Part shown: positions 1 through 9,018 of the stretch, in pieces
Layout: each line of letters opens with the position of its first letter
Numbering within the stretch: the stretch's first letter is position 1
Origin: Nocardia jiangxiensis NBRC 101359
Lineage (GTDB): Bacteria; Actinomycetota; Actinomycetes; Mycobacteriales; Mycobacteriaceae
Reading direction: 5' to 3'
NCBI RefSeq assembly: GCF_000308615.1
Contig: NZ_BAGB01000045.1
Location: 24,931-88,930, forward strand
DNA: 64,000 nucleotides
Notes under the pieces: model-generated
Databases searched by the model: none
What the model was told of the DNA's origin: nothing
What the model saw: the letters and a program-made list of their open reading frames with translations, nothing else
Program-made: the position numbers and the translations under genes

Positions 1-426
1 GGACACGTCGGCCTCGATGGTGAGCGCGGCCGGGGACATCGGCAGCACCCGCCCGGTGCAGCGCAACAGCGTACCCACGGTGTCCAGTGCGGCAACGGGA
101 TCCCCGAGGACCTCGGTCAGCGCGGCCAGGATCAGATTCCCGGCCGAATGCCCTGCCAGCGCGCCGGTTCCGCCGAAACGGTGCTGGACGGTGCGCGCCC
201 ACGCCCCGTCGGTCTCCTCGGCCAGCGCCGCCAGCGCCATGCGTAGATCGCCCGGCGGCAGCATGCCCAGTTCCGCGCGCAGTCGCCCGGACGAGCCGCC
301 GTCGTCGGCGACCGTCACCACCGCGGTGATATCCGAGGTCAGGCGTCGCGCCGCGGTCAGCGTCGCGTACAGCCCGTGCCCGCCGCCCATGGCGACCAGG
401 GCCGAATCCGGCCCCTCCGCACTCAT
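1..426 (-). CDS. yvcK: Gluconeogenesis factor YvcK/CofD-like family, N-terminal part (cut by window edge)
   Basis: Only the first 142 codons lie inside the window; the gene continues past base 1. The translation opens MSAEGPDSALVAMGGGHGLY, followed by VADDGGSSGRLR and, later, LLRCTGRVLPMSP. The glycine-rich GGGHGL and the ADDGGSSGRLR motifs are the substrate-binding signatures of the YvcK/CofD fold. YvcK proteins bind UDP-sugars (UDP-GlcNAc in Bacillus) and affect cell-wall precursor supply and growth on gluconeogenic carbon. The ATG overlaps the rapZ stop by 4 nt (ATGA), so the two are translationally coupled. In mycobacteria yvcK is also followed by whiA, which would lie just outside this window. 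Confidence in the family is high; the precise physiological role here is inferred. Confidence 0.93.
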   Translation of the reverse strand, partial: MSAEGPDSALVAMGGGHGLYATLTAARRLTSDITAVVTVADDGGSSGRLRAELGMLPPGDLRMALAALAEETDGAWARTVQHRFGGTGALAGHSAGNLILAALTEVLGDPVAALDTVGTLLRCTGRVLPMSPAALTIEADVS

Positions 427-1361
427 TCGCGCCCCAGGTCTCGATGCACCACGCGCACGGGGTCCGCGCTCGATTCGCCGAGCGCCTCACCCAGCGCCTC
501 CGCTACGGCCACACTGCGGTGCTTGCCACCGGTGCAACCCACTGCCACGGTCATATAACGCTTCCCCTCTTGGCGGTAACCGTCGGTGGTCAGGTCGATC
601 AGGTGACGGCAGGTCCGCAGATAGTCCTGTGCACCCGGACGGGACAGCACGTACTCGCTGACCACCGAGTCCTGTCCGGTGTGCTCACGTAACTCCGGTA
701 CCCAATGCGGGTTGGGCAGGAAACGCAAGTCGAACACCATATCCGCATCCAGCGGCACTCCGTACTTGAAACCGAAGGACTGGATGGTGACCTGCAGCGC
801 CTTGGGCGCACCGCCGCCGTACGCCTCCTCCAATTTGCGATGCAGCTGATGCACCGACAGGGCGGTTGTATCGATCACCAGGTCGGCGGCTGTTTTCGCC
901 GAGTCGAGCCGGGCACGCTCGGCGGCGATGCCCGCGGACAACGTGCCGTCGGCGCTCTCGCTCTGCAGCGGGTGCCGCCGCCGCGCGAAGCCGAACCGGC
1001 GGATGAGCACGTCGTCGGACGCCTCGAGGAACAGTACCCGGGTGCGCACGCCCCCGGACCGCAACTGCTCGGTGACCGCCGAGAGATTTCCGGTGAAGAA
1101 GCGACTGCGCACATCCATCACCAGCGCCAGGCGCCGGATCGGTGGATCCGCCGACACGCCCAGCTCGATCATCCGCTCGATCAGCTCCGGTGGCAGGTTG
1201 TCCGCGACGTACCAGCCCAGATCCTCGAGCACCCGCGCCGCGGTGCCGCGGCCCGCACCGGACAACCCGGTGACGATGACGACCTCGACTCCCGCCGAAT
1301 CGGGCGCGGGTGAGGACGCCGACGTATCCGCCGCACTACCGTTCGATTCCACGCTGGTCAT
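423..1361 (-). CDS. rapZ: RNase adapter / nucleotide-binding protein RapZ
   Basis: 312 aa. The P-loop lies at residues 31-40 (TGLSGAGRGT): the usual Lys of Walker A is Arg, as is typical for actinobacterial members. It is followed by VLEDLGWYVADNLPPELI, a hallmark of the family. The C-terminal half carries the conserved GCTGGKHRSV motif. In enterobacteria RapZ is an adapter that targets the small RNA GlmZ to RNase E and senses glucosamine-6-P. Actinobacteria lack GlmZ, so only nucleotide binding and a link to cell-wall amino sugars can be inferred. The first ~22 residues are Ser/Asp-rich and probably disordered. The gene lies between uvrC and yvcK in the conserved uvrC-rapZ-yvcK(-whiA) order. 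Confidence 0.95.
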   Translation of the reverse strand: MTSVESNGSAADTSASSPAPDSAGVEVVIVTGLSGAGRGTAARVLEDLGWYVADNLPPELIERMIELGVSADPPIRRLALVMDVRSRFFTGNLSAVTEQLRSGGVRTRVLFLEASDDVLIRRFGFARRRHPLQSESADGTLSAGIAAERARLDSAKTAADLVIDTTALSVHQLHRKLEEAYGGGAPKALQVTIQSFGFKYGVPLDADMVFDLRFLPNPHWVPELREHTGQDSVVSEYVLSRPGAQDYLRTCRHLIDLTTDGYRQEGKRYMTVAVGCTGGKHRSVAVAEALGEALGESSADPVRVVHRDLGRE

Positions 1362-1483
1362 GTCCTACCGGATCCGTTGCTGGCGCTCATGCGATCATCC
1401 TGCCTTTTTCCCATATCCGGCGCCGGATACGCGCGCCGGGCGACATCGAGACGTAACCGTGCCATCAGATTGACAGGCGGCGA

Positions 1484-3592
1484 CTATTCGCCGTGCAGCG
1501 CCGCGAGCACCGCCTTCGCTGTTGCCACCCCGATGCCCGGAACCTGTGTGATCTCCTCCACCGTAGCCTGCTCGAGCCGGGCGACGGACCCGAAGTGCGT
1601 GACCAGCGCGGTGCGGCGCGTCTCACCGAGGCCGGGAACCGCGTCCAGCGCCGAGGCCGTCATGCGCCGGGAACGTTTGCTGCGATGGAAGGTGATGGCG
1701 AATCGGTGCGCCTCGTCGCGCACGCGCTGCAGCAGGTACAGCGACTCGCTGTTGCGGGGCATGATCACCGGATCCGGCTCGCCCGGGACCCACACCTCCT
1801 CCAGGCGCTTGGCCAGTCCGATCACCGCGACGTCGGTGATGCCGAGATCGTCCAGCACCTCCGCGGCGGCCGCGACCTGCGGCGCGCCGCCGTCGACGAC
1901 GTACAGGTTGGGCGGATAGGAGAATTTGCGGGGTTTACCGGTCTTCGGATCGATGCCCGGCGTGGGATTGTCCTCGGCCTCGAACAGCTCCTGGTCGCGG
2001 CGCAGTCGCTGGAACCGGCGGCGGGTGACCTCCGCGATACTCGCGACGTCGTCCGAGCGGCCCTCGCCCGCGGCCTCCTTGATCGCGTAGTGCCGGTATT
2101 CGGATTTGCGCGCGAGCCCGTCCTCGAAGACGACCAGGGAGGCGACGACGTCGGTGCCCTGCACATGGCTGATGTCCACGCACTCGATCCGCAGGGGTGC
2201 GGAGTCGAGGTCCAGCGCCTCCTGAATACCTTGCAGCGCAGCCGATCTCGCGGTCAGATCGCCGGCGCGCTTGAGCTTGTGCTGCGCCAGCGCCTCGGCG
2301 GCATTGCGTTGGACGGTCTCCATCAGCGCCTTCTTGTCCCCGCGCTGGGGCACCCGCAGCTGGACCGCCGAACCGCGCAGACCCGAGAGCCAGCCCTGTA
2401 CCTGTTCGGCGTCACCGGGCAGCGCGGGTACCAGGACCTCGCGCGGCACGACCGTGCCCGCGGGCTCCGCGCCGGCCTGGTCGGCGAACGCGGCCTGCTC
2501 ACCGTAGAACTGCATGAGGAACTGCTCGACCAGCGCGGCCAGTTCGCCGCTGGACTCCGCCACGGCGTTCTCGCCGCCCGATTCGGCATCATCACCGGGC
2601 TCCGCGGAATCCGGGACGTCAGCGGAGCCCGCAGATGCCTGATCCGCACCGGAGTCCGCAGCCCGGCCGTCGCCGGGCTCGGCGGCGTCCTGCGCGACCA
2701 GATCGACCGCGTCACCGGATTTGTCGACCACCCAGCCACGCTGACCGCGGACCCGGCCGTCGCGCACGTGGAAGATCTGCACGGCGGCCTCGAGTTCATC
2801 GGTGGCGAAGGCGACCACATCGGCATCGGTGCCCGTGCCCAGCACCACCGCCTGCTTCTCCAGCGCGCGGCGCAGCGCCTGCACGTCGTCGCGCAGGCGA
2901 GCGGCGGTCTCGAAGTCCAATTCCTCTGCCGCGGCGTGCATCCGGCGTTCCAGCTCGCGCACCATGCGATCGGTCTTACCGGCCAGGAAATCGCAGAAGT
3001 CCTCGGCGATGCGACGGTGTTCCTCGGCGCTGACCCGGTCGATGCACGGCGCGGAACACTTGTCGATGTAGCCCAGCAGACACGGGCGGCCGATCTGACT
3101 GTGCCGCTTGAAGACTCCGGCCGAGCAGGTACGCACCGGGAACACCCGCAGCAGCAGATCCACCGTCTCACGGATCGCCCACGCGTGCGCGTACGGGCCG
3201 AAGTACCGCACCCCCTTCTTACGCGGGCCGCGATAGACGAATACCCGCGGGTACTCCTCGTTCATACTCACCGCGAGCATGGGGTAGGTCTTGTCGTCGC
3301 GGTAGCGGACGTTGAACCGCGGATCGAACTCCTTGATCCAGTTGTATTCCAGCTGAAGGGCTTCCACCTCCGTGGACACCACGGTCCACTCCACGCTCGC
3401 GGCCGTGGTCACCATCTGGCGGGTGCGCGGATGCAGCGCGGCGATATCGGCGAAATACGAATTCAACCGGCTGCGCAGACTCTTGGCCTTGCCGACGTAG
3501 ATGACCTGCCCGAAGGAATCCCGGAACTTGTACACACCGGGATCTACAGGAATGGTGCCCGGCGCAGGCCGGTACGTCGCTGGATCTGCCAC
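1484..3592 (-). CDS. uvrC: Excinuclease ABC subunit UvrC
   Basis: 702 aa, GTG start. UvrC makes both incisions around a lesion bound by UvrAB in nucleotide-excision repair. Visible domains: a GIY-YIG nuclease at residues about 15-95 (GVY at 19-21, YVG at 32-34, Lys35), four Cys of a possible Fe-S/Zn site around residues 150-180 (VRTCSAGVF, RPCLLGYIDKCSAPC), a UVR motif near 205-250 (ELDFETAARLRDDVQ), an RNase H-like endonuclease domain with ECVDISH, and C-terminal helix-hairpin-helix repeats (LDAVPGLGETRR, ITQVPGIGVATA). Between the UVR motif and the RNase H-like part lies an acidic Asp/Ala/Ser/Gly-rich stretch (about residues 290-350) that makes the protein longer than the usual ~610-650 aa. 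Neighbouring rapZ and yvcK confirm the syntenic locus. Confidence 0.97.
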   Translation of the reverse strand: MADPATYRPAPGTIPVDPGVYKFRDSFGQVIYVGKAKSLRSRLNSYFADIAALHPRTRQMVTTAASVEWTVVSTEVEALQLEYNWIKEFDPRFNVRYRDDKTYPMLAVSMNEEYPRVFVYRGPRKKGVRYFGPYAHAWAIRETVDLLLRVFPVRTCSAGVFKRHSQIGRPCLLGYIDKCSAPCIDRVSAEEHRRIAEDFCDFLAGKTDRMVRELERRMHAAAEELDFETAARLRDDVQALRRALEKQAVVLGTGTDADVVAFATDELEAAVQIFHVRDGRVRGQRGWVVDKSGDAVDLVAQDAAEPGDGRAADSGADQASAGSADVPDSAEPGDDAESGGENAVAESSGELAALVEQFLMQFYGEQAAFADQAGAEPAGTVVPREVLVPALPGDAEQVQGWLSGLRGSAVQLRVPQRGDKKALMETVQRNAAEALAQHKLKRAGDLTARSAALQGIQEALDLDSAPLRIECVDISHVQGTDVVASLVVFEDGLARKSEYRHYAIKEAAGEGRSDDVASIAEVTRRRFQRLRRDQELFEAEDNPTPGIDPKTGKPRKFSYPPNLYVVDGGAPQVAAAAEVLDDLGITDVAVIGLAKRLEEVWVPGEPDPVIMPRNSESLYLLQRVRDEAHRFAITFHRSKRSRRMTASALDAVPGLGETRRTALVTHFGSVARLEQATVEEITQVPGIGVATAKAVLAALHGE

Positions 3593-3645
3593 GCGACCAG
3601 ATTAGCGAGAAGCACCGACAGGCGATCGGGCCCACTGCGGCCCGC

Positions 3646-4521
3646 TCATCCGGTACGGCGGGACAGGGACGCGTGCTCGCGCCGGGCGCCCGCCTCGATC
3701 GCATCGCACAGCGCCCGCTCCGGCTCGGACAACCGGCTGCGGCGGCGCAGCAGCACGAACTCCAGATCTCCCAGTTTCGGCAGCCGATCGTCCGCCACGG
3801 CGAAAAGCCCTGCGGGAAGCAGACTTTCCGCATGGACGATGACACCCAGCCCGGCCAGCACCGCCGCCCGCAAGCCCAGTTGACTATCGCTCACGCAGGC
3901 GATCCGCCAGGTGCGCCCCTCCCGTTCGAGCGCCTGCAGCGCCGCCTGCCGGGTCATACTCGGCTGCGGATAAGTCACCAGCGGCACCGGGTCGGTGAAA
4001 CCCGTCGCTCCCGAGCGCCCCGCCCACACCAGCCGGTCGCGCCAGAGCAACTCACCGTGCTGCTCCCCCGGCCGCCGCTTGGCCACCATCAGATCCAGTT
4101 CCCCGGCCTCGAGCCGGGTCCGCAGCGTCTCACTGAGCCCGACGGTCAACTCCAGGTCCACGCCCGGATGGCTGCGCTGGAATTCCAGCAGCACATCGGG
4201 CAGTTCGCGAGCCATCAGATCGTCCGAGGCGCCGAGCCGGATCAGCCCGGACAGCCTCGACTCGGAGAAATAGCGTTCGGCGTGCGCCTGGGCATCGAGG
4301 ATGCTGCGCGCGAAGCCGACCATCGCCGCACCGTCCGCGGTGAGTGCCAGATTGCGGGTGTCCCGGCGGAACAGCGCCCGCCCGGCCGCCTGTTCGAGTT
4401 TGGCGATATGCCCGCTGACGGTGGATTGGCGCAGGCCCAGGATGCGCCCCGCAGCGGTGAACCCACCGGCCCGCTCCACGGCGAGGAAGGTGCGCAACTG
4501 ATCCGGATCGAACATATTCAT
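3646..4521 (-). CDS. LysR-family transcriptional regulator
   Basis: About 291 aa. The N-terminus FDPDQLRTFLAVERAGGF continues into a winged helix-turn-helix (QSTVSGHIAKLEQAAGRALF), the LysR signature. The rest is a periplasmic-binding-protein-like effector domain (RLGASDDLMARELPDVL and onward). ATG at 4521 is chosen; a GTG one codon upstream (4524) and an ATG at 4515 are alternatives. It is divergently transcribed from the SBF-type transporter at 4593, the usual LysR arrangement, so it probably controls that transporter in response to an unknown ligand. Inverted CGTTC/GAACG elements lie in the shared intergenic region. Confidence 0.93.
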   Translation of the reverse strand: MNMFDPDQLRTFLAVERAGGFTAAGRILGLRQSTVSGHIAKLEQAAGRALFRRDTRNLALTADGAAMVGFARSILDAQAHAERYFSESRLSGLIRLGASDDLMARELPDVLLEFQRSHPGVDLELTVGLSETLRTRLEAGELDLMVAKRRPGEQHGELLWRDRLVWAGRSGATGFTDPVPLVTYPQPSMTRQAALQALEREGRTWRIACVSDSQLGLRAAVLAGLGVIVHAESLLPAGLFAVADDRLPKLGDLEFVLLRRRSRLSEPERALCDAIEAGARREHASLSRRTG

Positions 4522-4530
4522 CACGATACT

Positions 4531-4588
4531 CGTTCAGAGATATCAAATCGAACGACTTTCGCGATCATTCATCCGGAACGTATCGTTC
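4531..4588. promoter_or_regulatory. Candidate LysR operator elements between divergent genes
   Basis: The 71-nt gap contains CGTTC at 4531-4535 facing GAACG at 4550-4554 (14-nt spacer), then a compact perfect inverted repeat GAACG-TAT-CGTTC at 4576-4588, just before the GTG of the transporter at 4593. The repeated half-site suggests one binding unit for autoregulation and one for the transporter promoter. The classic LysR T-N11-A box is only loosely met, so the assignment rests on position and symmetry. Confidence 0.45.
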
Positions 4589-4592
4589 ATCT

Positions 4593-5612
4593 GTGCAGCT
4601 TCTCGCCAAATTCCGGATCGACGCCTTCATGCTCGGCCTGCTCGCCGCCGTGCTGGTCGCCGTAGTCCTGCCCGCTCGCGGCGATGCCGCCGGCGTCTTG
4701 AGCTGGGCCACCAAGATCGCGATCGGGATCCTGTTCCTGCTCTACGGCGCGCGATTGAAGCCGCGCGAGGCGCTGGACGGGCTCAAGCACTGGCGACTGC
4801 ACTCGAGCGTGCTGGCGGTGACCTACCTGGTCTTCCCGCTGATCGGTCTGGCGCTGCGACTGCTGGTCCCCTCGGTACTGACCGACGACCTGTACACCGG
4901 GGTGCTCTACCTGTGCCTGCTGCCCTCGACCGTGCAGTCCTCGATCGCCTTCACCTCGATCGCGCGAGGCAATGTGGCCGGTGCGGTGGTGAGCGCGTCA
5001 CTGTCCAATCTGCTCGGCGTCTTCGTCACGCCGCTGCTGGTCATGCTGCTGATGGACACCACCGGCCAGGCGACGGTGTCGATGGGATCGATCGTGGCGA
5101 TCGTGTTGCAGCTGCTGCTGCCGTTCCTGGCCGGACAGGTGCTGCGCAAGCCGCTGCAGGTACTCATGCGTCACGCCACCGTCACCAAGGTGGTCGATCG
5201 AGGTTCGGTCTACCTGGTCGTCTACTCCGCGTTCAGCGACAGCATGGTGGAACACATCTGGGGCGGGATTTCGCTGCTGTCCCTGCTGGCGGTGGTCGTG
5301 GTGTGCGTCGCGGTGCTCGCTGCGGTGCTGGCGCTGACCACGGTCGCGAGCCGCCTGCTCGGATTCGATCGCGGCGATCGCATCGTGATGATCTTCTGCG
5401 GTTCCAAGAAGAGCCTGGCCAGCGGCCTGCCGATGGCCACGGTCCTGTTCGCCGGGCACCCGATCGGCCTGATCGTGCTACCGCTGATGATCTTCCACCA
5501 GATCCAGCTGTTCGTCTGCGCCTGGCTCGCCGGACGGTGGGAGCGGCAGGCCGATGCCGCCGCGGAGTCCGAACCCGCGGACGAGGAATCGGTCGCGACC
5601 GAGGTCGCCTGA
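4593..5612 (+). CDS. Bile acid:sodium symporter (SBF-like / RCH1-YfeH type) membrane transporter
   Basis: 339 aa, GTG start, nine to ten hydrophobic segments. It opens MQLLAKFRIDAFMLGLLAA and has the ILFLLYGARLKPREAL and STVQSSIAFTSIARGN patterns of the SBF-like (PF13593-type) branch, plus the FCGSKKSLASGLPMA motif in the C-terminal half, which corresponds to the crossover region where Na+ and substrate bind. The family includes fungal RCH1 and E. coli YfeH; substrates are poorly known and may be inorganic ions or organic anions. The acidic tail (about the last 22 residues) is cytosolic. Expression is probably controlled by the divergent LysR gene. Confidence 0.9.
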   Translation: MQLLAKFRIDAFMLGLLAAVLVAVVLPARGDAAGVLSWATKIAIGILFLLYGARLKPREALDGLKHWRLHSSVLAVTYLVFPLIGLALRLLVPSVLTDDLYTGVLYLCLLPSTVQSSIAFTSIARGNVAGAVVSASLSNLLGVFVTPLLVMLLMDTTGQATVSMGSIVAIVLQLLLPFLAGQVLRKPLQVLMRHATVTKVVDRGSVYLVVYSAFSDSMVEHIWGGISLLSLLAVVVVCVAVLAAVLALTTVASRLLGFDRGDRIVMIFCGSKKSLASGLPMATVLFAGHPIGLIVLPLMIFHQIQLFVCAWLAGRWERQADAAAESEPADEESVATEVA

Positions 5613-5614
5613 CG

Positions 5615-7558
5615 CTATCTCGTTGCGTCCATGGGGAATCGGCTCGATGCGGCGCCACCCGCCGGGATGATCGGCAGCACCACCGACGACGGATGGTCCG
5701 CGTCGTGCAGGATGGTCTGGGTCGCGATCCGGGTATCGGCACTCGCACCGAACGGCTGACCGGTATTGGGATTCGGGGCGAACTGCGGATAGTCGCTGCT
5801 GGAGATCTCCACGCGGATACGCGAACCGACCTTCACCAGATAGCTGGTCGGCCAGATCTTTATCGTGTACTGATACGGCTGGCCGGGCACCGTCGGGGTG
5901 GGATTGTCCAGTGAATCCCGGAACGGGGTGCGGATGATTCCGTCGTTCAGGTTGACCGTGGCCCCATCCGGTGCGACGGCGACCAGTTTCGCGGTGAAGT
6001 CGGTGTCCGGCGCGGTGGACGACGCCCACAGTTTCACTTCGGTCGGCCCGGTCAACTCGGTGTCCGCGGACATCGGGGCGGTGGTGTAGGTCAGCACATC
6101 CGAGCGCTGCTCGACGACGTACTGGTCGTAGGGCCCCTGCGGCCCCGAGGACGCGCCGCAGCAGGAGTGCCCACCGGCGCTGGGCACCGGATCGAGCGGA
6201 TCGTAATAGTAGGTGTCGGGCTGCTGCGGATCCTTCGGCGGCGTGGCGCTCAGCGCGCCCACTCGGCCGGACAGCCCGTTGGCACCGCTGCCGGACAGGT
6301 AGTAGGTGGTCCAGCGGGTGTTGGGCAGCGGCCACGCGGTCGCGGTCTTCCACTTGTTCGCACCCATGAGGAAGTAGTCCACCGTGGGCTGCCCGGCGAC
6401 CTTGTTGTCCTGCCCCTTCAGGAAGTGGTCGAACCAGGCCGGCATCAGATCGTTGACCGGGCTGTCTCCCGCGGCTCCGGCGGCGGCGAGCATCGGCGCG
6501 GAGACGCCGCTGCCCGGACGTCCCCAGCCCACGTGATCCCACGGCCCGATGACCAGCCGCTGATTACTGCGGGCCTGCGGGGTGCCGCCGTGGTGCACCA
6601 TACCGCTGAAATTCTCGGTTCCACCGGCCAGGAACGCGTCGTACCAGCCCTCGAAATCGAGCACCGGAACCTGCACGTTCGGATAGTGGTCGCGAATGCT
6701 CCACTGCTTCCAGTAGTCGTCGCGCGCGGAATGCCGTATCCAGTCGAAGAACCACGGCGCGACCGCCGGATCGTCCGGATGCATCGGCGGGAACTGCTGA
6801 TACGGCCGATATCCCATCCACCGGGTGTACTGCGACTGGTCGGCGGCCAGCTGTTTCGCGGTGCCGGTATCGCCGCGGTTGATCGCGGCGGTCTGCGCGA
6901 TCGTTCCCATCGCCCAGGGCTCGACGAAGGCGAGCCGGAATTCCCCGCCCTCGTAGGTCCAGCCGTCGTAGTAGTCCGAGGCGGTGTTCGAGGGCACGAT
7001 GGTGACCAGGTGCGGTGGCGCGGTGACCGCCGAAAGCCATTGTGTGGCACCCACATACGACGATCCGTACATGCCGACCTTGCCGTTGGAGCCGGGCAGC
7101 CGCGCGGCCCATTCGACCGAGTCGTATCCGTCGTTCCGGTCGTTGCCGAATTCGGTGAAGGTGCCGCCCGAGGCGCCTTGCCCCCGGATGTCCTGCACGA
7201 CAACGAGATAGCAGTGCGAGGCGAACCAGTCCGGCGACTGGTAGCGATACGGCTTCACTTGTGCTTCGGCCTTGCCGTACTGGGTGCGCATCAGGATCAC
7301 CGGCACCGGATCGGCGGTCTTCGGGCGGTACACGTCGGCCTTCAGTACGACGCCGTCGCGCATGGTCGCGGGGACGTTCTCCTGCTCGGCGACCGCACAT
7401 TTCCCGCGCCCCTGCGACGGCGGCCACGCACCGGATACGGAGTGGCCGTCCGAGGGCGCGCTCGGTGATCCGCTACAACCGCTCAGGACCAGTGTCGCGG
7501 CGGCCAACAGCGCGCCTCCGCGCAGAATTCGATTGCGCCGCCCCCGATTCCACGACAT
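5615..7558 (-). CDS. CocE/NonD family alpha/beta hydrolase, predicted lipoprotein
   Basis: 647 aa. A signal peptide ends in a lipobox LSGC with the lipidated Cys at residue 28, so the enzyme is expected to be anchored outside the membrane. The catalytic domain shows the elbow GSSYVG with nucleophile Ser167, FEGWYDAF (candidate catalytic Asp) and GPWDHVGW (candidate His). A C-terminal jelly-roll typical of X-Pro dipeptidyl-peptidase/cocaine-esterase proteins follows (LTGPTEVKLWASSTAPDTD). The family includes cocaine esterase, glutaryl-7-ACA acylase and X-Pro peptidases; the true substrate cannot be read from sequence. It stands alone, convergent with the SBF transporter (2 nt between stops). 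Confidence 0.92.
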   Translation of the reverse strand: MSWNRGRRNRILRGGALLAAATLVLSGCSGSPSAPSDGHSVSGAWPPSQGRGKCAVAEQENVPATMRDGVVLKADVYRPKTADPVPVILMRTQYGKAEAQVKPYRYQSPDWFASHCYLVVVQDIRGQGASGGTFTEFGNDRNDGYDSVEWAARLPGSNGKVGMYGSSYVGATQWLSAVTAPPHLVTIVPSNTASDYYDGWTYEGGEFRLAFVEPWAMGTIAQTAAINRGDTGTAKQLAADQSQYTRWMGYRPYQQFPPMHPDDPAVAPWFFDWIRHSARDDYWKQWSIRDHYPNVQVPVLDFEGWYDAFLAGGTENFSGMVHHGGTPQARSNQRLVIGPWDHVGWGRPGSGVSAPMLAAAGAAGDSPVNDLMPAWFDHFLKGQDNKVAGQPTVDYFLMGANKWKTATAWPLPNTRWTTYYLSGSGANGLSGRVGALSATPPKDPQQPDTYYYDPLDPVPSAGGHSCCGASSGPQGPYDQYVVEQRSDVLTYTTAPMSADTELTGPTEVKLWASSTAPDTDFTAKLVAVAPDGATVNLNDGIIRTPFRDSLDNPTPTVPGQPYQYTIKIWPTSYLVKVGSRIRVEISSSDYPQFAPNPNTGQPFGASADTRIATQTILHDADHPSSVVLPIIPAGGAASSRFPMDATR

Positions 7559-7611
7559 TCACCGACGTTAGCACCGGGCGGCGGTGGGCATGATCGGGTT
7601 CGGCCGACCGG

Positions 7612-8838
7612 TCATGCGACTGCCGTCAGCAGAGCCGCCAGATCCCCGCGCTCCCCCACCTCGATCGTGTCCAATTCCAACCAGTCGGCGAGTTCCCGCA
7701 GGGACCGCGCCAGTTCGGCCGCGACGTGCGGGGTGTCCCGATCCGGCTCGGCGAAGGCACCGGGCACCAGCAGCCGCCCGGACGCCCGCTCGGCACGCAG
7801 ATCCACCCGCGCCACCAATTCCCCGTCCAGCAGGAAGGCGAAGACGTAATAGCCGTGCACGCGTTTGTGTTCAGGGGTGTAGATCTCGATCCGGTAGTGG
7901 AAGTCGAAGATCCGCTCGGTGCGTGGGCGGAAGAAGATCAGCGGATCGAACGGGCACAGCAGCGCGGCCCCGGTGATCCGCCGTGGCACCCGCGCACCGG
8001 CACGCAGATACGCCGGGCGATCCCAGCCGTCCACCTGAATCTGTTCCAGCTCACCGGAATCCACCAGATCGGCGATGGCCGGTTCGGTCTGGCTGCGATG
8101 CAGCCGGTAGTAGTCGCGCAGATCCGGTTCGGTGCCGATGCCCAGGGCCGTGGCCGAACGGCGGACGAGTTCGCGCACCGCCTCGGACTCATCGAGCTCA
8201 CGGGCGAGCGCCTGCGGCGGCAGAACTCGCTCGGTCAGGTCGTAGTGCCGCTGGAATCCGACCCGCTTGCCCACCGACAACTCACCGGTGGCGAACAACT
8301 GCTCGCACACGACCTTGGTATCGCTGTAGTTCCAGCCCCAGTGGTCCTTACTGCGCGGGCGGTCCAGTTCGAGATGCTTCTCCACCTCCCCCGCGGTGCT
8401 CGGACCGAATTCGCGGACGACTTCGAGCACATCCTTGGGCAGCGACGGATTGCGTTCGAGCACCTGACGTGCACCGCCCCACCGGCCGTTCCGGTACCGC
8501 GCCATCCGCCAGCGCAGCAGCGGCCAGTCCTCGACCGGCAGCATCGCGGCCTCGTGCGCCCAGTACTCCACCAGCCGACGGGGACGTCGCGCGGTGTGAC
8601 TCCAGGCGGCCTCGTCCAGCAGCGTCCGATCGTAGGGGCCGATGCGGCTGAACACGGGCGCGTAGTGCGCCCGCACCACCGCCGACACCGAATCCAGTTG
8701 CAGCACCTGCGTTTTCTCCAGGACGCGCAGCACGGTCCGGCGATCGGGCGAGGCGGGGCGCGCCGCGCCGAAGCCCTGGGCGGCCAGGGCGGTCCGGCGG
8801 GCCGCGGCGGCGGTCATCGTACGCACCCGAAGAACCAT
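7612..8838 (-). CDS. AlkX/YcaQ-like DNA glycosylase (winged-helix HTH_42 family)
   Basis: About 408 aa from the ATG at 8838; an upstream in-frame ATG at 8895 and a downstream one at 8817 also exist. MVLRVRTMTAAAARRTALAAQGF is the expected N-terminus of this family. The VLQLDSVSAVVRAH segment contains the Q-x-D catalytic pair of E. coli YcaQ (AlkX), rather than the Q-x-Q of Streptomyces AlkZ. AlkX-type enzymes open interstrand crosslinks and remove bulky N7-alkylguanines. Three tandem winged helices are expected and the C-terminal part (TERIFDFHYRIEIYTPEHKR) fits. No partner gene is adjacent, so it looks like a stand-alone alkylation-repair enzyme rather than a self-resistance gene in a biosynthetic cluster. 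Confidence 0.85.
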   Translation of the reverse strand: MVLRVRTMTAAAARRTALAAQGFGAARPASPDRRTVLRVLEKTQVLQLDSVSAVVRAHYAPVFSRIGPYDRTLLDEAAWSHTARRPRRLVEYWAHEAAMLPVEDWPLLRWRMARYRNGRWGGARQVLERNPSLPKDVLEVVREFGPSTAGEVEKHLELDRPRSKDHWGWNYSDTKVVCEQLFATGELSVGKRVGFQRHYDLTERVLPPQALARELDESEAVRELVRRSATALGIGTEPDLRDYYRLHRSQTEPAIADLVDSGELEQIQVDGWDRPAYLRAGARVPRRITGAALLCPFDPLIFFRPRTERIFDFHYRIEIYTPEHKRVHGYYVFAFLLDGELVARVDLRAERASGRLLVPGAFAEPDRDTPHVAAELARSLRELADWLELDTIEVGERGDLAALLTAVA

Positions 8839-9018
8839 GCCATGTGGTACCGACATTTTTCGCGGGGACCGCTCGCCACCTGCTCGGATCCGCACGCGCC
8901 GGACCTCGGAACCGGGTAACCGCGGCCGCTGGTCTGCTAGGTTGGGGACGAGCTCGATACATTCATGTATCCGATGCGCGGCGACCCGCCCGCGCGCACC
9001 CGACCCGGAGGAGTTCCC

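Noticed and set aside
1493..3883. Long plus-strand frame opposite uvrC
   Set aside because: It mirrors uvrC codons in a high-GC genome, has no domain and no ribosome site, and the opposite strand encodes a complete UvrC.
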